A stretch of DNA of 64,000 bases, taken from NCBI GenBank assembly GCA_009760855.2, contig WPIO01000097.1, positions 1,086,001 through 1,150,000 of the forward strand. Direction: 5' to 3'. Below, one piece after another: positions 1 through 12,199 of the stretch. The notes below the pieces were generated by a model, which saw only the letters and a program-made list of their open reading frames with translations, did not search any database and had not been told where the DNA came from. The number at the start of each line of letters is the position of its first letter. Position 1 is the first letter of the stretch. The position numbers were made by a program, and so were the translations under genes. The DNA is from Cristatella mucedo (lineage: Eukaryota; Bryozoa; Phylactolaemata; Cristatellidae).

Positions 1-746
1 TTCTGTGAGCCATAGACTGCTCACTGTTCACCATCAAACATTGCCGGGTGTAGTAAGGAACTCCGTATTGCAGCAGTCATGATCAAACACCGATCAATAG
101 AAGCATCAACTATTAAGTGTGCTGTATATTTACCTGAAACTTCAGCTTGTATTAAGCACAGCTTTAGAATAGCACTACATTTTCAAGGGGCAGCTGATAC
201 AACTCTTCAAAGCAGCCTCATGTTAAAGATAAAAAATACTGAGAATGGGAATAAACTGGTATGTGGAACTAAGCACTTCAAAAACGTTTGCAAGAGAGAC
301 TGGAAAGGGAGAATATCAACTGATTAGTATGATAGGATCATGTGCAATTACAGCTAGTGTAAGCATATAAAAGACAATTCATATGGACAGAGCAAATGCC
401 TCGAGGAGTAGGTGGATTTTTACCTCCGTTTTAAATGTCATTTAGTCAGGCGATGCCAGTTGATAGTAAGTTCCTGCTTTTGGTGCATGGGAGTTGAAGG
501 CAAAATTGCTAAAGATTTTGTGGTTGGTTAGTTGCAGAGCTAACGATCCGAGTCAGAGACGAATGTAGTATTATGGTAAGTATATCATAGAGATACTTTA
601 GGTGTGCATATTCTATTTAACATATGCTACCCATGCTACTTGGTACCGTTAGCTATGCAGTAAAAAATGTCCATCTCACATTGTGTGAGATATCATAATG
701 CGACAGGTCGGGAACAAGCAGCTGTGAGTGAGTGACCAGTCTCGAG
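1..746. other. Probable DNAJC10-like intron, nothing recognised
   Basis: No exon, transposon or simple repeat is recognised here. The next exons downstream belong to the middle of the DNAJC10-like gene, so this stretch is probably intron. The CxxC half of the thioredoxin module that is completed at 747-1058 is not found here and should lie upstream of the window. An 82-codon open frame at 79-327 shows no protein-like pattern that I recognise. Confidence 0.4.
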
Positions 747-869
747 AATGTTGCTGCACGTAGACTTACTTTCGGGGTTGCTACTTTGAAGTCTGTCGTT
801 GTAGATCATAGCAGCTGTAGTTCATGCTTACTATTTAAATACGGCATTGAAGCCACCCAAACGCTGCAG
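747..869 (+). CDS. DNAJC10: DNAJC10/ERdj5-like exon, Trx2 strand region (diverged)
   Basis: This 41-codon phase-0 stretch ends at CTGCAG followed by a GTCAGA donor. It reads like the centre of a thioredoxin module: LTFGVATL near its start and KYGIEA before its end resemble the vertebrate DNAJC10 segment around LKFGTLDC and NIQAYPT. Where an AYPT-type cis-proline motif is expected, the frame reads ATQT. A one-base gap plus a one-base gain around 852-861 would restore Tyr-Pro. The expected Asp-Cys after the beta strand reads Lys-Ser, and the Cys-containing loop is a few residues longer than in sister modules. The start at 747 (after CTCGAG) is the in-frame AG I preferred, and it is a weak acceptor. 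It joins 987-1058 in phase 0. This is a real but diverged, mis-assembled or decaying exon. Confidence 0.45.
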
Positions 870-986
870 GTCAGAAGTTATCCCTGTCAGCTGCCAGGCT
901 TCTGCCTTAATCGACGACTTTCTAAGCACAGCAAGCATCGTACTCATCGGCGCAATGCCGGACCGTGGTTGCTGTTGGCTCTAAAG

Positions 987-1058
987 CTCTTTAAAAAAAA
1001 TGCAGACAGGTGTTCTGGTGAACTCTCCCACAAGGGATCAGCTAATCTCATCCAGTAT
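987..1058 (+). CDS. DNAJC10: DNAJC10/ERdj5-like exon, end of Trx2 module
   Basis: This 24-codon exon in phase 0 lies between the acceptor TCTAAAG and the weak donor TAT|GTACTG. It starts Leu-Phe-Lys-Lys and ends in SANLIQY. This aligns with the last strand and helix of vertebrate DNAJC10 Trx2 (VVFNQSN ... SAEQILEFIE), which directly precede the next module's DLMNPSVVSL. The following exon here begins DILHPPVMSL, so the join makes sense. Two residues near the junction appear to be missing compared with the vertebrate protein, and the donor is poor, so the exact 3' boundary may be off. The reading frame is continuous with 747-869, so the stretch between them can be skipped or read through without a stop. 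Confidence 0.45.
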
Positions 1059-1633
1059 GTACTGTCCAACTACATCATCAATGAATAGCGAATCTACACG
1101 AGCAGTGTTTAGGTGACCGTCTTTAGTCATCTTGTTGGATTATTATTATCATTATTATTACGGACTAATTTGCCTGCACAAGGAAGCATAATAAAAGCCA
1201 GTAGAGAACAGTTCAATATGCATACTGTCGACTCCGTGTAATCCTGTGTATAAGAATGTGGGATATAGGGATACTCTGCTTATAAGCATAGCAGTTCTTC
1301 ATCCCAGATGTTAAGCAATATTAGTCTCGCTCCACAAATAGGAATGCTTTGCATATAGGAATGCTTATTTTCGGTCCTGAGCTCATTCTTATAGGCAGAG
1401 TCGGCTGTGCAGAGCCTTGGAGGTATTTTCGAATCTCACGACGAGCACGAGCACGAGCAAAGTTTGTACTGCTGTTAAACCTACACAAAGCACTCGTGCT
1501 ACTCTGTGAAAATGGTATTGTTGCTCGGCTGACCAATATGTGACGTCGAGTGGCAATGGCTGCAGCTGGGGCGAATCTTCTTCTGCTGCACCCCGATTCC
1601 GGTGCAGAGAGCCCCTGTTGTTAACATTTTCAG

Positions 1634-1789
1634 GACATCTTACATCCTCCCGTGATGTCGCTGTCACTCGAGCAGTTTGATGTCCTTGTTCGGCAAAGGC
1701 CATCGAACGTCGTGTGGCTGGTCGACTTTTTTGCACCGTGGTGTGGACCGTGCATGCAACTTGCACCAGAGTGGAATGCCCTGGCCAAG
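1634..1789 (+). CDS. DNAJC10: DNAJC10/ERdj5-like exon, Trx3 active-site half (CGPC)
   Basis: This 52-codon exon is flanked by TTTTCAG and GTAGGC, phase 0 at both ends. The translation begins DILHPPVMSL, matching the linker and first strand (MNPSVVSL) of the third catalytic thioredoxin module of DNAJC10/ERdj5. It continues with WLVDFFAPWCGPC, the redox strand and the Cys-x-x-Cys active site (exon residues 37-40), and ends in APEWNALAK. DNAJC10 is an ER-lumen reductase that opens disulfides of misfolded clients together with BiP. The human module here carries CHPC, so CGPC at this position is a lineage difference. The ATG at 1652 is internal and is not a start codon. This is one of the best-supported exons in the window. 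Confidence 0.85.
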
Positions 1790-1999
1790 GTAGGCATGCT
1801 GCTTGCCAGCAGTCGATTGCAGCGATCGCCAAAAACAAAATTGCAGCTTGAGCTGCCTTCGTCTGGTTCCCCATTAAAATGTGCACCCGTTTTAAGGGCT
1901 GACAGTTAGCATAAACCGGTGCTCATATTTTTCAATTTTATCCGGACAGCAAGCATACACTTGTGTGCATGTGCATGCGCCCCCCCCCCACACACACAG

Positions 2000-2023
2000 A
2001 GGAGAGAGAGAGGAGAAGAGAGG

Positions 2024-2107
<84 letters not shown>

Positions 2108-2114
2108 GAGAGAG
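2000..2114. repeat. (GA)n microsatellite
   Basis: Nearly pure GA/AG dinucleotide run, preceded by a short C-run and CA units at 1981-1997. It lies in the intron between the two Trx3 exons. Confidence 0.95.
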
Positions 2115-2572
2115 GCCGATCCGGCTCATGTTAATGAGGTAGCAACTCCTTGGTCTCAATGGCCCACAGATGTGTGCCTCTCTTGCCGTGTTTGTAAGCT
2201 CCTGCCTACATTAAGGCCTCACTCGTGCCGCTACGTGGGCCAATGCATACGCCCCCACTGGTGTGATGCAGGCTGCATCATCTTGGTGCAGTTTCGGTGA
2301 TTCGAAAGAGCAACAGGGTACCGGCTGCCTCTGCTTCAAGCCGGTCTGTTCACGTGTTGGGTGCCCACTGAAAGCTGCACGGCCATTTGCCTCCATGCTA
2401 TTTTGTTGTTTTTCTGGAGAACTAGGTCTATTGAACTCAAGCACTTGGTAGTAAGGCAGGATGGCACTGCTCTGCTCTATAGGGTGTTCTGCCGGTCGGC
2501 CGTGGTCTACGCATTTCCACTCGTGTTGTTTTTGCTCTTTTTGTCTGTCTACTCACTGCTGTTGTTTTGTAG

Positions 2573-2712
2573 CTGCTTAAGTCGAAAAGGACCATTCGTG
2601 TCGGAAGTGTTGACTGCCAATCTCTGCCTCACCTATGCAGTAAAGAGGGCATCGCTTCCTACCCAACGATTAGGCTGTACCCAGCGAATGCTAAAGTGGC
2701 AAGCATGCACCA
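2573..2712 (+). CDS. DNAJC10: DNAJC10/ERdj5-like exon, Trx3 second half
   Basis: The acceptor is TTGTTTTGTAG and the donor CA|GTGAGT. The exon is 140 nt, entering in phase 0 and leaving two bases of a His codon that the next exon completes. It encodes the beta strand and structural pair of the module: VGSVDC at residues 10-15, a second Cys after LPHL, then GIASYPTIRLYP with the cis-proline. These correspond to the human VGSIDC, SFC and RYPEIRFFP positions of Trx3. The boundary directly after ALAK of the previous exon matches the boundary used in the next module (after ERVAE), so the modules share one gene structure. No frame lesion is seen. Confidence 0.85.
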
Positions 2713-3007
2713 GTGAGTCGCAGGCAGTGCACAGTGTGCTGTCGCCCATGCTTGCAGCCTTCAGCACCTCATTCCTTTGGCCGCCACTTGTGTATAGCCT
2801 CTGCACAGATTGACATGTTGTTTTGCATGTCTACGAAATTTACCAATAGGCCGATCCAGTTCCACCACGCGCACAGCAACAAGCTGTCGAGCTTTTGTTG
2901 AGAATTTACTATGGCTTCTGCTGAAGTCGGACAGTCCTGGGGAGTGCTAATGACTGTCTTATTGCTGCAAGAAGGTTCTGACGTTCAAGTGCAGCCTATT
3001 GCTGGCA

Positions 3008-3012
<5 letters not shown>

Positions 3013-3086
<74 letters not shown>
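3013..3086. repeat. (CT)n microsatellite
   Basis: Pure CT dinucleotide run within the long intron between Trx3 and Trx4 exons. Confidence 0.95.
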
Positions 3087-3088
<2 letters not shown>

Positions 3089-3449
3089 CCGGCGAAGATG
3101 AGCCAGCAGAGATGAGCCAGCGCCATAGCTGCACTCTGTATCTGCTGCATGGTCCTCGTGTAATATTGTGGGGGGGGGGTCGAGCTATTTAGACACAGTC
3201 TTCCTGAATTTGTCTCACATCTGCGATTTCAAGTTGGTGTGACGACTCAGCCCTGCTCTTGCTCAGTGGCTCATACAGTGGTCCCTGACACACAGTGCCA
3301 CCCTTTGTATGCTTACCCATTGGTGACAGTCAGGGAGTCTACCCGAGAGGTGGCAACTAAATCGCCGACAAGCAAGCAAGTTCTGCTGCATCGAAAATCT
3401 TCGGCTTGGCTACTCAACGACAACTAGTCTCCTGCTGCCGACTATGGCT

Positions 3450-3576
3450 CATCCTTTTCAGCGGTCCTGAGCTGGTACTTTCATGCTGCTCACTACCTCA
3501 ACTGCTCTCCTGACTCTCCTATGCTTCCCACTTTCTCTTTGTTGTGAGCTGAAGTCGGTTGGCTACCGAACATGTA
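3450..3576 (-). repeat. R1 unclassified interspersed repeat, part 1
   Basis: This carries the segment CTTCCCACTTTCTCTTTG followed by a GTCGGT(T/C)GGCTACC block. The same order recurs at 55800-55970 in this orientation and, reverse complemented, at 41565-41760 and 50085-50245. The repeat stops at 3576 where a LINE-A copy begins and resumes at about 5060 after it. No coding capacity, terminal repeats or tRNA boxes were seen, so the class is unknown. Confidence 0.55.
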
Positions 3577-5058
3577 ATAACAATAATGATAATAATAATG
3601 CACTTGATAAAGCGCCCTCAGAGAACTCAATCTCTTCCTAGGCGCTTTACATTTGCTGCAAAGGGAAACACGATTGAATCGTGAGTAATATCATGCTTGA
3701 TAAACAACATGAATAACATGGTTAGGGTGACTTGCACAGGGTCAGCATGCAAATGTGGTTAGTGGCAGCATGCACAGTGTCGGCACGCTAAGCACATGAA
3801 GGACGAATTAAAGGGACCCACTGAATGCTGTCCTAAATAGGTGTTTTCAAGTTCTTTTTAAATGTGGTCAAGCCAAGGGATGTTCTGATGCAAGTCGGGA
3901 GTGAGTTCCAGGCTTTGGGAGCATACGAACTAAATGCACAGTCTCCAAAGATTTGAGGTTTGTACGAAGTATTGGTAGACTGTTGGATTCCGAAAAGCGG
4001 GTGGTACGATGCTTGGCCTGGTGGGGAAGTAGATCTGAGAGATAGGCTGGAGCCAAAGAATGAAGTGACCTAAAAGTGAGCGACAAAACCTTGAAGTTGA
4101 TCCGTTGATTGACTGGTAGCCAGTGCAGGTCGGCAAGAAGTGGTGTGATGTGGCAACTGCGACGCTCACGACAGACAAGCCTAGCTGCGAGTTTTGCACA
4201 ACCTGTAATCGCCTGATTGCACATGCCGGTAGGCCAGCAAGCAGTGAGTTACAGAAGCCAAGACGGAAAGTCTCAAATGCACGGACCAATTTAGACGTGG
4301 TATCCTTATCTAAACAAGCCCGAATTTTAGCAATGTTATGTATCTGAAAATAGGCAGACTTGACTGTGGAGCTGATGTGGTAGTCTAACGAGAGGTCACT
4401 TTAGAACATGACACCTAGATTTCGTGCAGATTCAACAGGAGATATGCTGGCAGAGCCGATTTTGAGCATTAGCGTTTCCAATCTCTGAATCACACTGGGT
4501 TTGCCCATAACTAGTAAGCTAGTTTTATCATCGTTTAGTTTTAGAAAATTTGCTGCCACCATGTGCAGATGTCATCAATACATGCAGCAAGGGAGTTGAG
4601 AATTCGAGGTGCTCGAAAGCTGGGAGGGATCAAAGCAAAGGTACAACTGAGTGTCATCAGCATAGAAGTGAAAGCCTAGATTGTGCTTGGCAATCACATC
4701 AGCAAGAGGGAGAGTGTAAATCGTGAAAAGAACCGGGCCTAGCACGGAGCAGCCCTGAGGTACCCCATATTTCAGAGGTACCTCAGATGATCTTTGTCCA
4801 TTCACGTCAATACTCTGGAGTCTCCCACTGAGATAGGACCTGAACTATTGTAGAGCAGTGCCAGTGATGCCTAGGCGAGATGAGAGGCGCTCTAGAAGAA
4901 CTTTGTGAGCGATAGTATCAAAAGCTGCCGAAAGATCGAGCAAAACAAGCAGAGACACTCTATCCTATGTCTGCATTCCTAAGTAGGTCGTTGTACACCC
5001 TAAGCAATGCTGACTTTGTGGTGCGAGATCAGCTCTAAAGCCAGACTGGAACTTACCT
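3577..5058 (-). mobile_element. LINE-A copy, 5'-truncated, RT partial with YADD
   Basis: This is a non-LTR retrotransposon on the minus strand. Its 3' tail is ATT-type repeats at 3577-3600. Read backwards from about 5030, it gives an RT block (LDLSAAFDTIAHKVL, then GVPQG, then [10 protein letters not shown] at about 4650-4690) and a C-terminal domain (DFCNSLLAGLPACAI, LADLHWLPV, PKPGTHSRL). The order is that of L2/CR1-type elements. Several frameshifts and stops make it inactive, and no endonuclease part is present. The catalytic YADD is intact in this copy. It sits inside repeat R1, so it is younger than that R1 copy. Confidence 0.8.
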
Positions 5059-5185
5059 GTCTACTGAAAGCCGCTTTCGCTGTGAGTGTGCTATGCAAAA
5101 CTCTCCTGCGTAGCACCCACGTAGTCGTTGTGGCTTTGTAGAGTTACAGAAGGTGATATATTGCATTGGCTGACGAGGTTTTTGG
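5059..5185 (-). repeat. R1 unclassified interspersed repeat, part 2
   Basis: This continues R1 after the LINE-A insertion: AAAGCCGCTTTCG, then TGTGAGTG, then AAACTCTCCTGCGTAGCA and a TTTGTAGAGTTACAG block. The reverse complement matches 41565-41660 and 50085-50185 by eye over most of its length. Confidence 0.55.
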
Positions 5186-5302
5186 AAGTGTGCAAGAGAA
5201 GTTGAATTTACTGATCGTGCCTGTTGGTAATCCAAGTAATGCAGTGGAAGTGCTAAGGCTAGGTTGTCATCTTTCTTTAGTGTTCGTAAAGGTGCCAGCT
5301 TC

Positions 5303-5545
5303 TGCTAATAATGATAATAATGCATTTATTTGTATATCACCTTAAGGGAACTAAGTCTCTTTCAAGGCACTTATGCTGGAAGGGAAGCTTGTCAATTGGC
5401 TAGTGACAGCATGCACACTTTCAGCATCCCATAAGCACACAATGGGCCATTCCTGTGGGCGGAGCATGGCTTCGAGGAGCAGGTGTGTTTTAGTTTCTTT
5501 TTTATGTTATAGTTTTGGTGTCAAATGTGTGGCAAGAAAGCACTT
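5303..5545 (-). mobile_element. LINE-A 3' end fragment, old
   Basis: Starts with TAATAATGATAATAATGCA and continues through a degraded version of the LINE-A 3' untranslated end: CACCTTAAGGGAACTAAGTCTC, then GTGACAGCATGCACACTTTCAGCA, then an AGTTTCTTTTTTATG block. It is more diverged than the neighbouring copy at 3577-5058. Confidence 0.55.
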
Positions 5546-6869
5546 GAGTCGTCCTCACGGTCTGCAATCGAAAGTGGACAGGTGATAGACCAGGAGCGAT
5601 GGGGCTTTCTGCCGATGATGCTTACTGAATAACGCTTTTGTGCAGGAAAATAGAGGGTGTCCCATTAAATGTGTTTGTCACTTTGACCTGGTGTGTGTGG
5701 TTTAGACCAGGATGCCACTGGTAGGATACGAGGCCTGAAAAAAGGAAGAAGGGGAAATGAGCATGCCAGGTGGAGCTTGCGGTTTGTAGCAGGCTGTAAG
5801 GAGCTCTGGTGGATGCCCATAAACTTACCTCTCTTGACCTCGACGAATCTCTGCTGTGAGGTCAAAGGGTCTGCACTGGCTGTTTGGTCCCAATCACGTC
5901 CCTTTTCAGCGAAGCCATTGCTGCAAGGCAGATGCCTCGAATGACCCAGTGTCTTGTTAGAAGTTCCCACATCGCAAAAACTGCTGCTTTGATGCAGCAT
6001 TATGGTTTATGCATTGCTGCCTGAAAAACGAAGCCTCTTGGTCACAATACAAGTTCCTGCTAGATGTGCCACTCTGAGATGAGCTGGGTAGGAATTTCGA
6101 GTTGTCGTTAAGTACCCGGCTTTTTCGGTTTTTCTGAAAACCTGCCAGCACTGCAACTGAGGATTACTTTCGTTTGATCGTCGATACATTGCTTACTTAT
6201 GGCCTGCGCCCATGCTGGCGTGTATCCGCTGTTGGTTTAATGCGATCATTCAGTTCGTTACTGCAGCAGTTTCATGTATATTATCGCACCCAAGCATGAG
6301 ATGCCTCCAAATTGATCAGGCGCTGGCATGGCAGTGTGGGACGCTGCCTAATTTCGGGCCAGCAGGCAGGCTTTGTACAGAACGTGTGGCCCTCGTCGAC
6401 CCTATGGCGGAGCGTGTTCAGTCATGGTTTTTCTTACAAATCTCATGCTGTGTGATCGACGCACGATGGATGTTCTAGAGACTAACTCCCATGCCATGCT
6501 GCACTAAGTAAATGCACTACTAAGCTACCAGTTGATTTTTGATTGCCATTGCACAGCAGGCTTTGCTTAATGATTGCAAGTGCTTCTAAACCTCGGGTAG
6601 TAATCCCCTTCAACTATGGGTCCTGACTTCAATTGCCACTGGCATGTGTTGACAGCAAAAGTTTGACCCTGTTGAATCATTTGGCTGAGAGGGGATGGTA
6701 GTGCAATCCATCCCAATCTGCATCGATGACGATTTCAAACATAAAATCTGTTTTCACTGCCTTGCCACCGGTCGACTTTGCTTAGGTCGTGAACCTGGAT
6801 CCCTTGGATTCCCCCTGTGCAAGTGTACCACATTACGGCGATAGCTAGGCGATTACCTACTGGCAGCTA

Positions 6870-6870
<1 letters not shown>
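5546..6870. other. Intronic stretch, nothing recognised
   Basis: Part of the Trx3-Trx4 intron of the DNAJC10-like gene. Open frames exist on both strands (for example 5665-6000 minus and 6212-6478 plus), but none resembles a known domain. No repeat family used elsewhere in the window is evident. Confidence 0.4.

Positions 6871-6871
<1 letters not shown>

Positions 6872-6956
<85 letters not shown>
6872..6956. repeat. (GA)n microsatellite
   Basis: Pure GA dinucleotide run about 350 bp before the Trx4 exon. Confidence 0.95.
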
Positions 6957-6960
<4 letters not shown>

Positions 6961-7308
6961 ATTCTGCTAGCTAAATGCTTCTGGCACCGCTTCTGCAGCT
7001 TATGCACTAGCCAGTGTGTGGCATGTCTTTGACGGAGCAAAGCCTGCCCCTGCTATCTCATTGCCGTGCTATTTTTTCTTAATTATTAAATGGTGGCACT
7101 GTTCTTTTTGCATAACTCTCGTAGCTCCCGCTCGTCGACGTGGCACAGGCTGCTCGGTGCGCCCTCCATCGGCGCTCTCGAGTGGCAGGCTCAGTCGCGT
7201 GAACCATTCGCTCCTCACACGAACTGGGCCTGTCGCCTTTGTGTCCGTCTTTCCATCGACAGTCGTCGATTTCGACGACCTCTTTTGCATTCGCCTCACA
7301 TTTTGCAG

Positions 7309-7513
7309 TGACTACCAAGGCTGGCATCGCGATGCTCACTCTATCCAGGCATGGATGTATGCCTACCTGCCGAGTCGCATCTTGACGCTGCGAGGCGGCG
7401 CCGAGCTGCGCCAGCAAGTGCTGCTGAGCATGGAGCCGTGGCTCGTCGACTACTACGCTCCCTGGTGCTCGCACTGCCAGTGGTTTGCTCCCGAGCTCGA
7501 GCGAGTGGCCGAG
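7309..7513 (+). CDS. DNAJC10: DNAJC10/ERdj5-like exon, Trx4 active-site half (CSHC)
   Basis: The acceptor is TTTTGCAG and the donor GAG|GTGCGG. The exon is 205 nt, and its first base completes the His codon left open by 2573-2712. It starts DYQGWHRDAHSIQAWMY, equivalent to the human NGWNRDAYSLRIWGLGFLP that closes Trx3. It then gives LTLRGGAELRQQVL and WLVDYYAPWCSHC, the strand plus redox motif of Trx4, and ends in APELERVAE. Human DNAJC10 carries CGPC in Trx4 and CSHC in its first module. CSHC here and CGPC in the preceding module therefore differ from the human arrangement. Cys, Pro and strand positions are all intact. Confidence 0.88.
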
Positions 7514-7946
7514 GTGCGGAGCCCTAAAGTTTGCGGCGCACCGCTGCCGCTGTCCCACGCTTGCTCGGGCCCTCGGCCTCCTTTCATGCTCGCATGACCC
7601 GATCTTTTGTTGCTCGGCGCCTGCACGCGAGAGCAGGCCGTCCTTGGGCTTCGAGCGTGTGCCGTGTCGGGCTCCAGGACAGCGCTCTCCCATAGGGCAG
7701 CATCTGCTGCGCCGTCTGAAGGTCGCCTGAGCGAAGTGACTGCGACTTGCCAGAAGCAACTTGAAGGGCCGGCAGCCCGCCGGGCTGTTGCTGCCTTGGC
7801 CGTTGCTGCCGCTCGGATCGGCTTTCCTCTGAGAGTCAGCATCGGAGCCGCTGCTGCCGCCGCTGCTACTGCTGCTACCACCGCTGGTGGTTGCTGCTGC
7901 TGCGGCCCATGCTCATACGCAGACGTAGCGTCCGATGCACTTGCAG

Positions 7947-8081
7947 GAGCTGGCCGACTACGTCAACGTTGCCAAGCTCGACTGTCAGGAGCACCAGGCT
8001 GCTTGCAGAGAGGCATACATCCAAGCCTATCCAACTGTGCGGTTCTACGCTGGACGAAGTGCATCTGATCGTAACCCACAG
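7947..8081 (+). CDS. DNAJC10: DNAJC10/ERdj5-like exon, Trx4 second half
   Basis: The acceptor is GCACTTGCAG and the donor CAG|GTGACA. The exon has 45 codons, phase 0 at both ends. It encodes ELADYVNVAKLDC, a second Cys at the LC-type position (QAAC), then YIQAYPTVRFYAGR. This matches human Trx4 (KVDCQAYAQTC, GIRAYPTVKFY) almost position for position, including the cis-proline. The remaining helix and ER-retrieval tail must come from exons further downstream. Splice sites are clean and the frame is intact. Confidence 0.87.
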
Positions 8082-9341
8082 GTGACAAGCTGGGGGTCGG
8101 GTGTTCGCCGCTGTGCTGTGCTGTCAAAGCTGCCTTGTATTGCACATCGACTTGAATCGTTGCTTCGGGGTCTGTTCCCTCACCTCCTGTAAACTGACGT
8201 GAGGTCTCTCACCCCGCCCCCTAGCGGCTTGGAGCTCCCCTCTGCCTGGCGCCGCCCTCTTTGCTAGCTGCCACACTTCGGCTGCCTCTCGGCTGAAAAG
8301 TAACGCTCGTCGAGTCACCTCTTGCTTGGAGTGCTGCGGCCACAAGCAGCAGTTGCCTTGCTTGCACTACCGAGTGGCTCAGCGAGCGCTCAGCGTGACT
8401 CATCCCTATCTCATGGGGGAGGGTCTCTTCAGTTGCAAGTGGAGCAGAAGCAGCTACTACTCGGCTTGCTGTTATAGTTATTGCTGGTAGCATCCTCTGC
8501 CTATTGGCTACTTGTTTTAGCCATTTGCAACACAGTCGTCATCTGCCTATTGCTTGGCATCTCTCCGTGGCATTGGCTACTGGCTTTAGCCAATCAGATC
8601 ACAGCCCGCCACCAGATTCTGTGTCCACAATAAATGTGTAAATAGGCGATTGGCCACCAAAAAGACGGAGAATAGTTCGACATCGATAGAGTATGCAATA
8701 CCTATGCCTGTCCGTGTCGGCTGTTTAGCAAACCTGTTCACTCGCGACTTCCGTTCTGCCGCTAAGCGGCGTCCGAAAATGAAGCATGGCGAGGGCATTC
8801 ACTCCCTTTTTGCAGATGACTGCTAATGGCCGCGGGGGCCACGATAGGGGGATCCAGACCAAGGAGCCGTGACTAGCGCTGCTGCCTCTCAGTCGCTTGT
8901 CGTCGCTCGCGGGCTCGCCATCTGAGCTTAACCTGAGCATGGGAGCTTGGTGTCATGGGAGTGCTGCTGCAGTCCCATCCTCACGGCCCTCATTGCCCAT
9001 CCCGACGGCTTGGCTCAGTGATAACGATCAACGTGCCGAGACGGTGTGCCGCAATGCGGCCGGCCTGTCTGTTGAGTGTGCTGCCGTAGCCGTTATCCGT
9101 GCACTAACCTCACCTCACTTTGCCAAGGGAAAGGCGTGCTAGATGCAGCCTCCTTCTGAGCAGCCCTGCAGCCGTATAATAGAGTCAAGGCCAGATATAT
9201 TCAGAGCCGAAATGTGCACCTCACCGAATCCGTATCACCCTATCAACGTCTGAGAGGAGGCTGTTCTTTACTGAGGGGGAGCAGCAATGCACGCACATGA
9301 TTTCTTAGCCCAGTTTCCGGTGGGTATGCTGCATCTTGCAG
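8082..9341. other. Intronic stretch, nothing recognised
   Basis: This lies between the Trx4 exon and the tentative helix exon. The short phrase TTGGCTAC(T)GGCTTTAGCCA-like recurs around 8500-8600, but no repeat family, RNA gene or protein-like frame is recognised. Confidence 0.4.
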
Positions 9342-9392
9342 GGGGATGCTGCCGACATTGCTTACGATTTATTCTATTGTCCTTGCTTAAGT
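9342..9392 (+). CDS. DNAJC10: Possible DNAJC10-like small exon, last Trx4 helix
   Basis: This 17-codon candidate has phase 0 at both ends, between ATCTTGCAG and AGT|GTATGT. It would read GDAADIAYDLF followed by Tyr, Cys, Pro, Cys, Leu, Ser. Human DNAJC10 has NTRDAKAIAALI in its C-terminal helix, and the DA..IA.. pattern fits loosely. Joining 7947-8081, this exon and the terminal exon keeps the frame open. The resemblance is short, the exon would be about seven residues shorter than the human segment, and it abuts a microsatellite, so a chance frame is possible. Confidence 0.3.
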
Positions 9393-9400
9393 GTATGTTG

Positions 9401-11395
<1,995 letters not shown>

Positions 11396-12165
11396 GTTGT
11401 CATTTGCACTTGGATGGCAACACAGTTGCTCAGTTTGAATGACGACAAAACCAACTTACTAGTTATGAGCAAATCCAGGTTACTCAGAAACTGGAAAACA
11501 TATCTCTCACGACAAACTCGGCCAGCACATCCTGTGTAGAATAAGTACAAAATCTGGGTGTACTGTTCCAAAGTGACCTTTCACTAGACGATCACATCAG
11601 CTCTATATTCAAGTCTGCCTAGTTTCAGCTATGTGGCATTGTTAGAATTCGGGCCTACTTAGACGGGATACCTCATCCACTGGCTCCCAATCAAGCTGCT
11701 TATAGACTTCAAGGTTCTGTCATGTACTTTTAGGCCCCTTCATTCACTGGCTTCATCCTACCTATCAGAAGTACTCCCTTATCAGGCCAATAATCGTGAA
11801 ATCTGCTGTTCTGACTGGAATCGTTTAGCCATACCTCGTATGAACCTCAAAGCCGTTTGAGACCGTGCCTTTAGTTCATATGTTTCCAAAGCCTGGAACT
11901 GACTACCGAAGCTCGTTAAAGCGCCCCCTGACATGACAACATTTAAAAAGAAGCTTAAAACGTACCTATTTATTACAGCATTTGGTGGGACTGGGTGATT
12001 CGTCCTTCGTGTTCATATGCCTGCATATGCTGTGACTGCTGCTTGTGGATGTTACCACCAATCATTTGGTGATGCTTTCTATATAGCATCTGTGAAGTGC
12101 CGATAAAGAGATTTAGTTCTCTGAGGGTGCTATACAAATGTATTATTATTATAATTATTATGATC
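11396..12165 (+). mobile_element. LINE-A copy, 5'-truncated
   Basis: It begins in the RT C-terminal part (LNDDKTNLLVMSKS) and runs through decayed SLDDHISS, DFKVL and PKAWN-type blocks. It ends in TCTCTGAGGGTGCTATACAAATG followed by ATT repeats at 12141-12163. Many frame breaks are present. The 3' tail reads GCTATACAAATG, the variant also found at the end of SINE2. Confidence 0.75.
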
Positions 12166-12199
12166 CATGTTGGCCCATGCATTTGTGGCATCACGTCTA

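Noticed and set aside
7079-7759. 226-codon minus-strand frame
   Set aside because: It is the antisense shadow of the well-supported Trx4 exon and its flanks.
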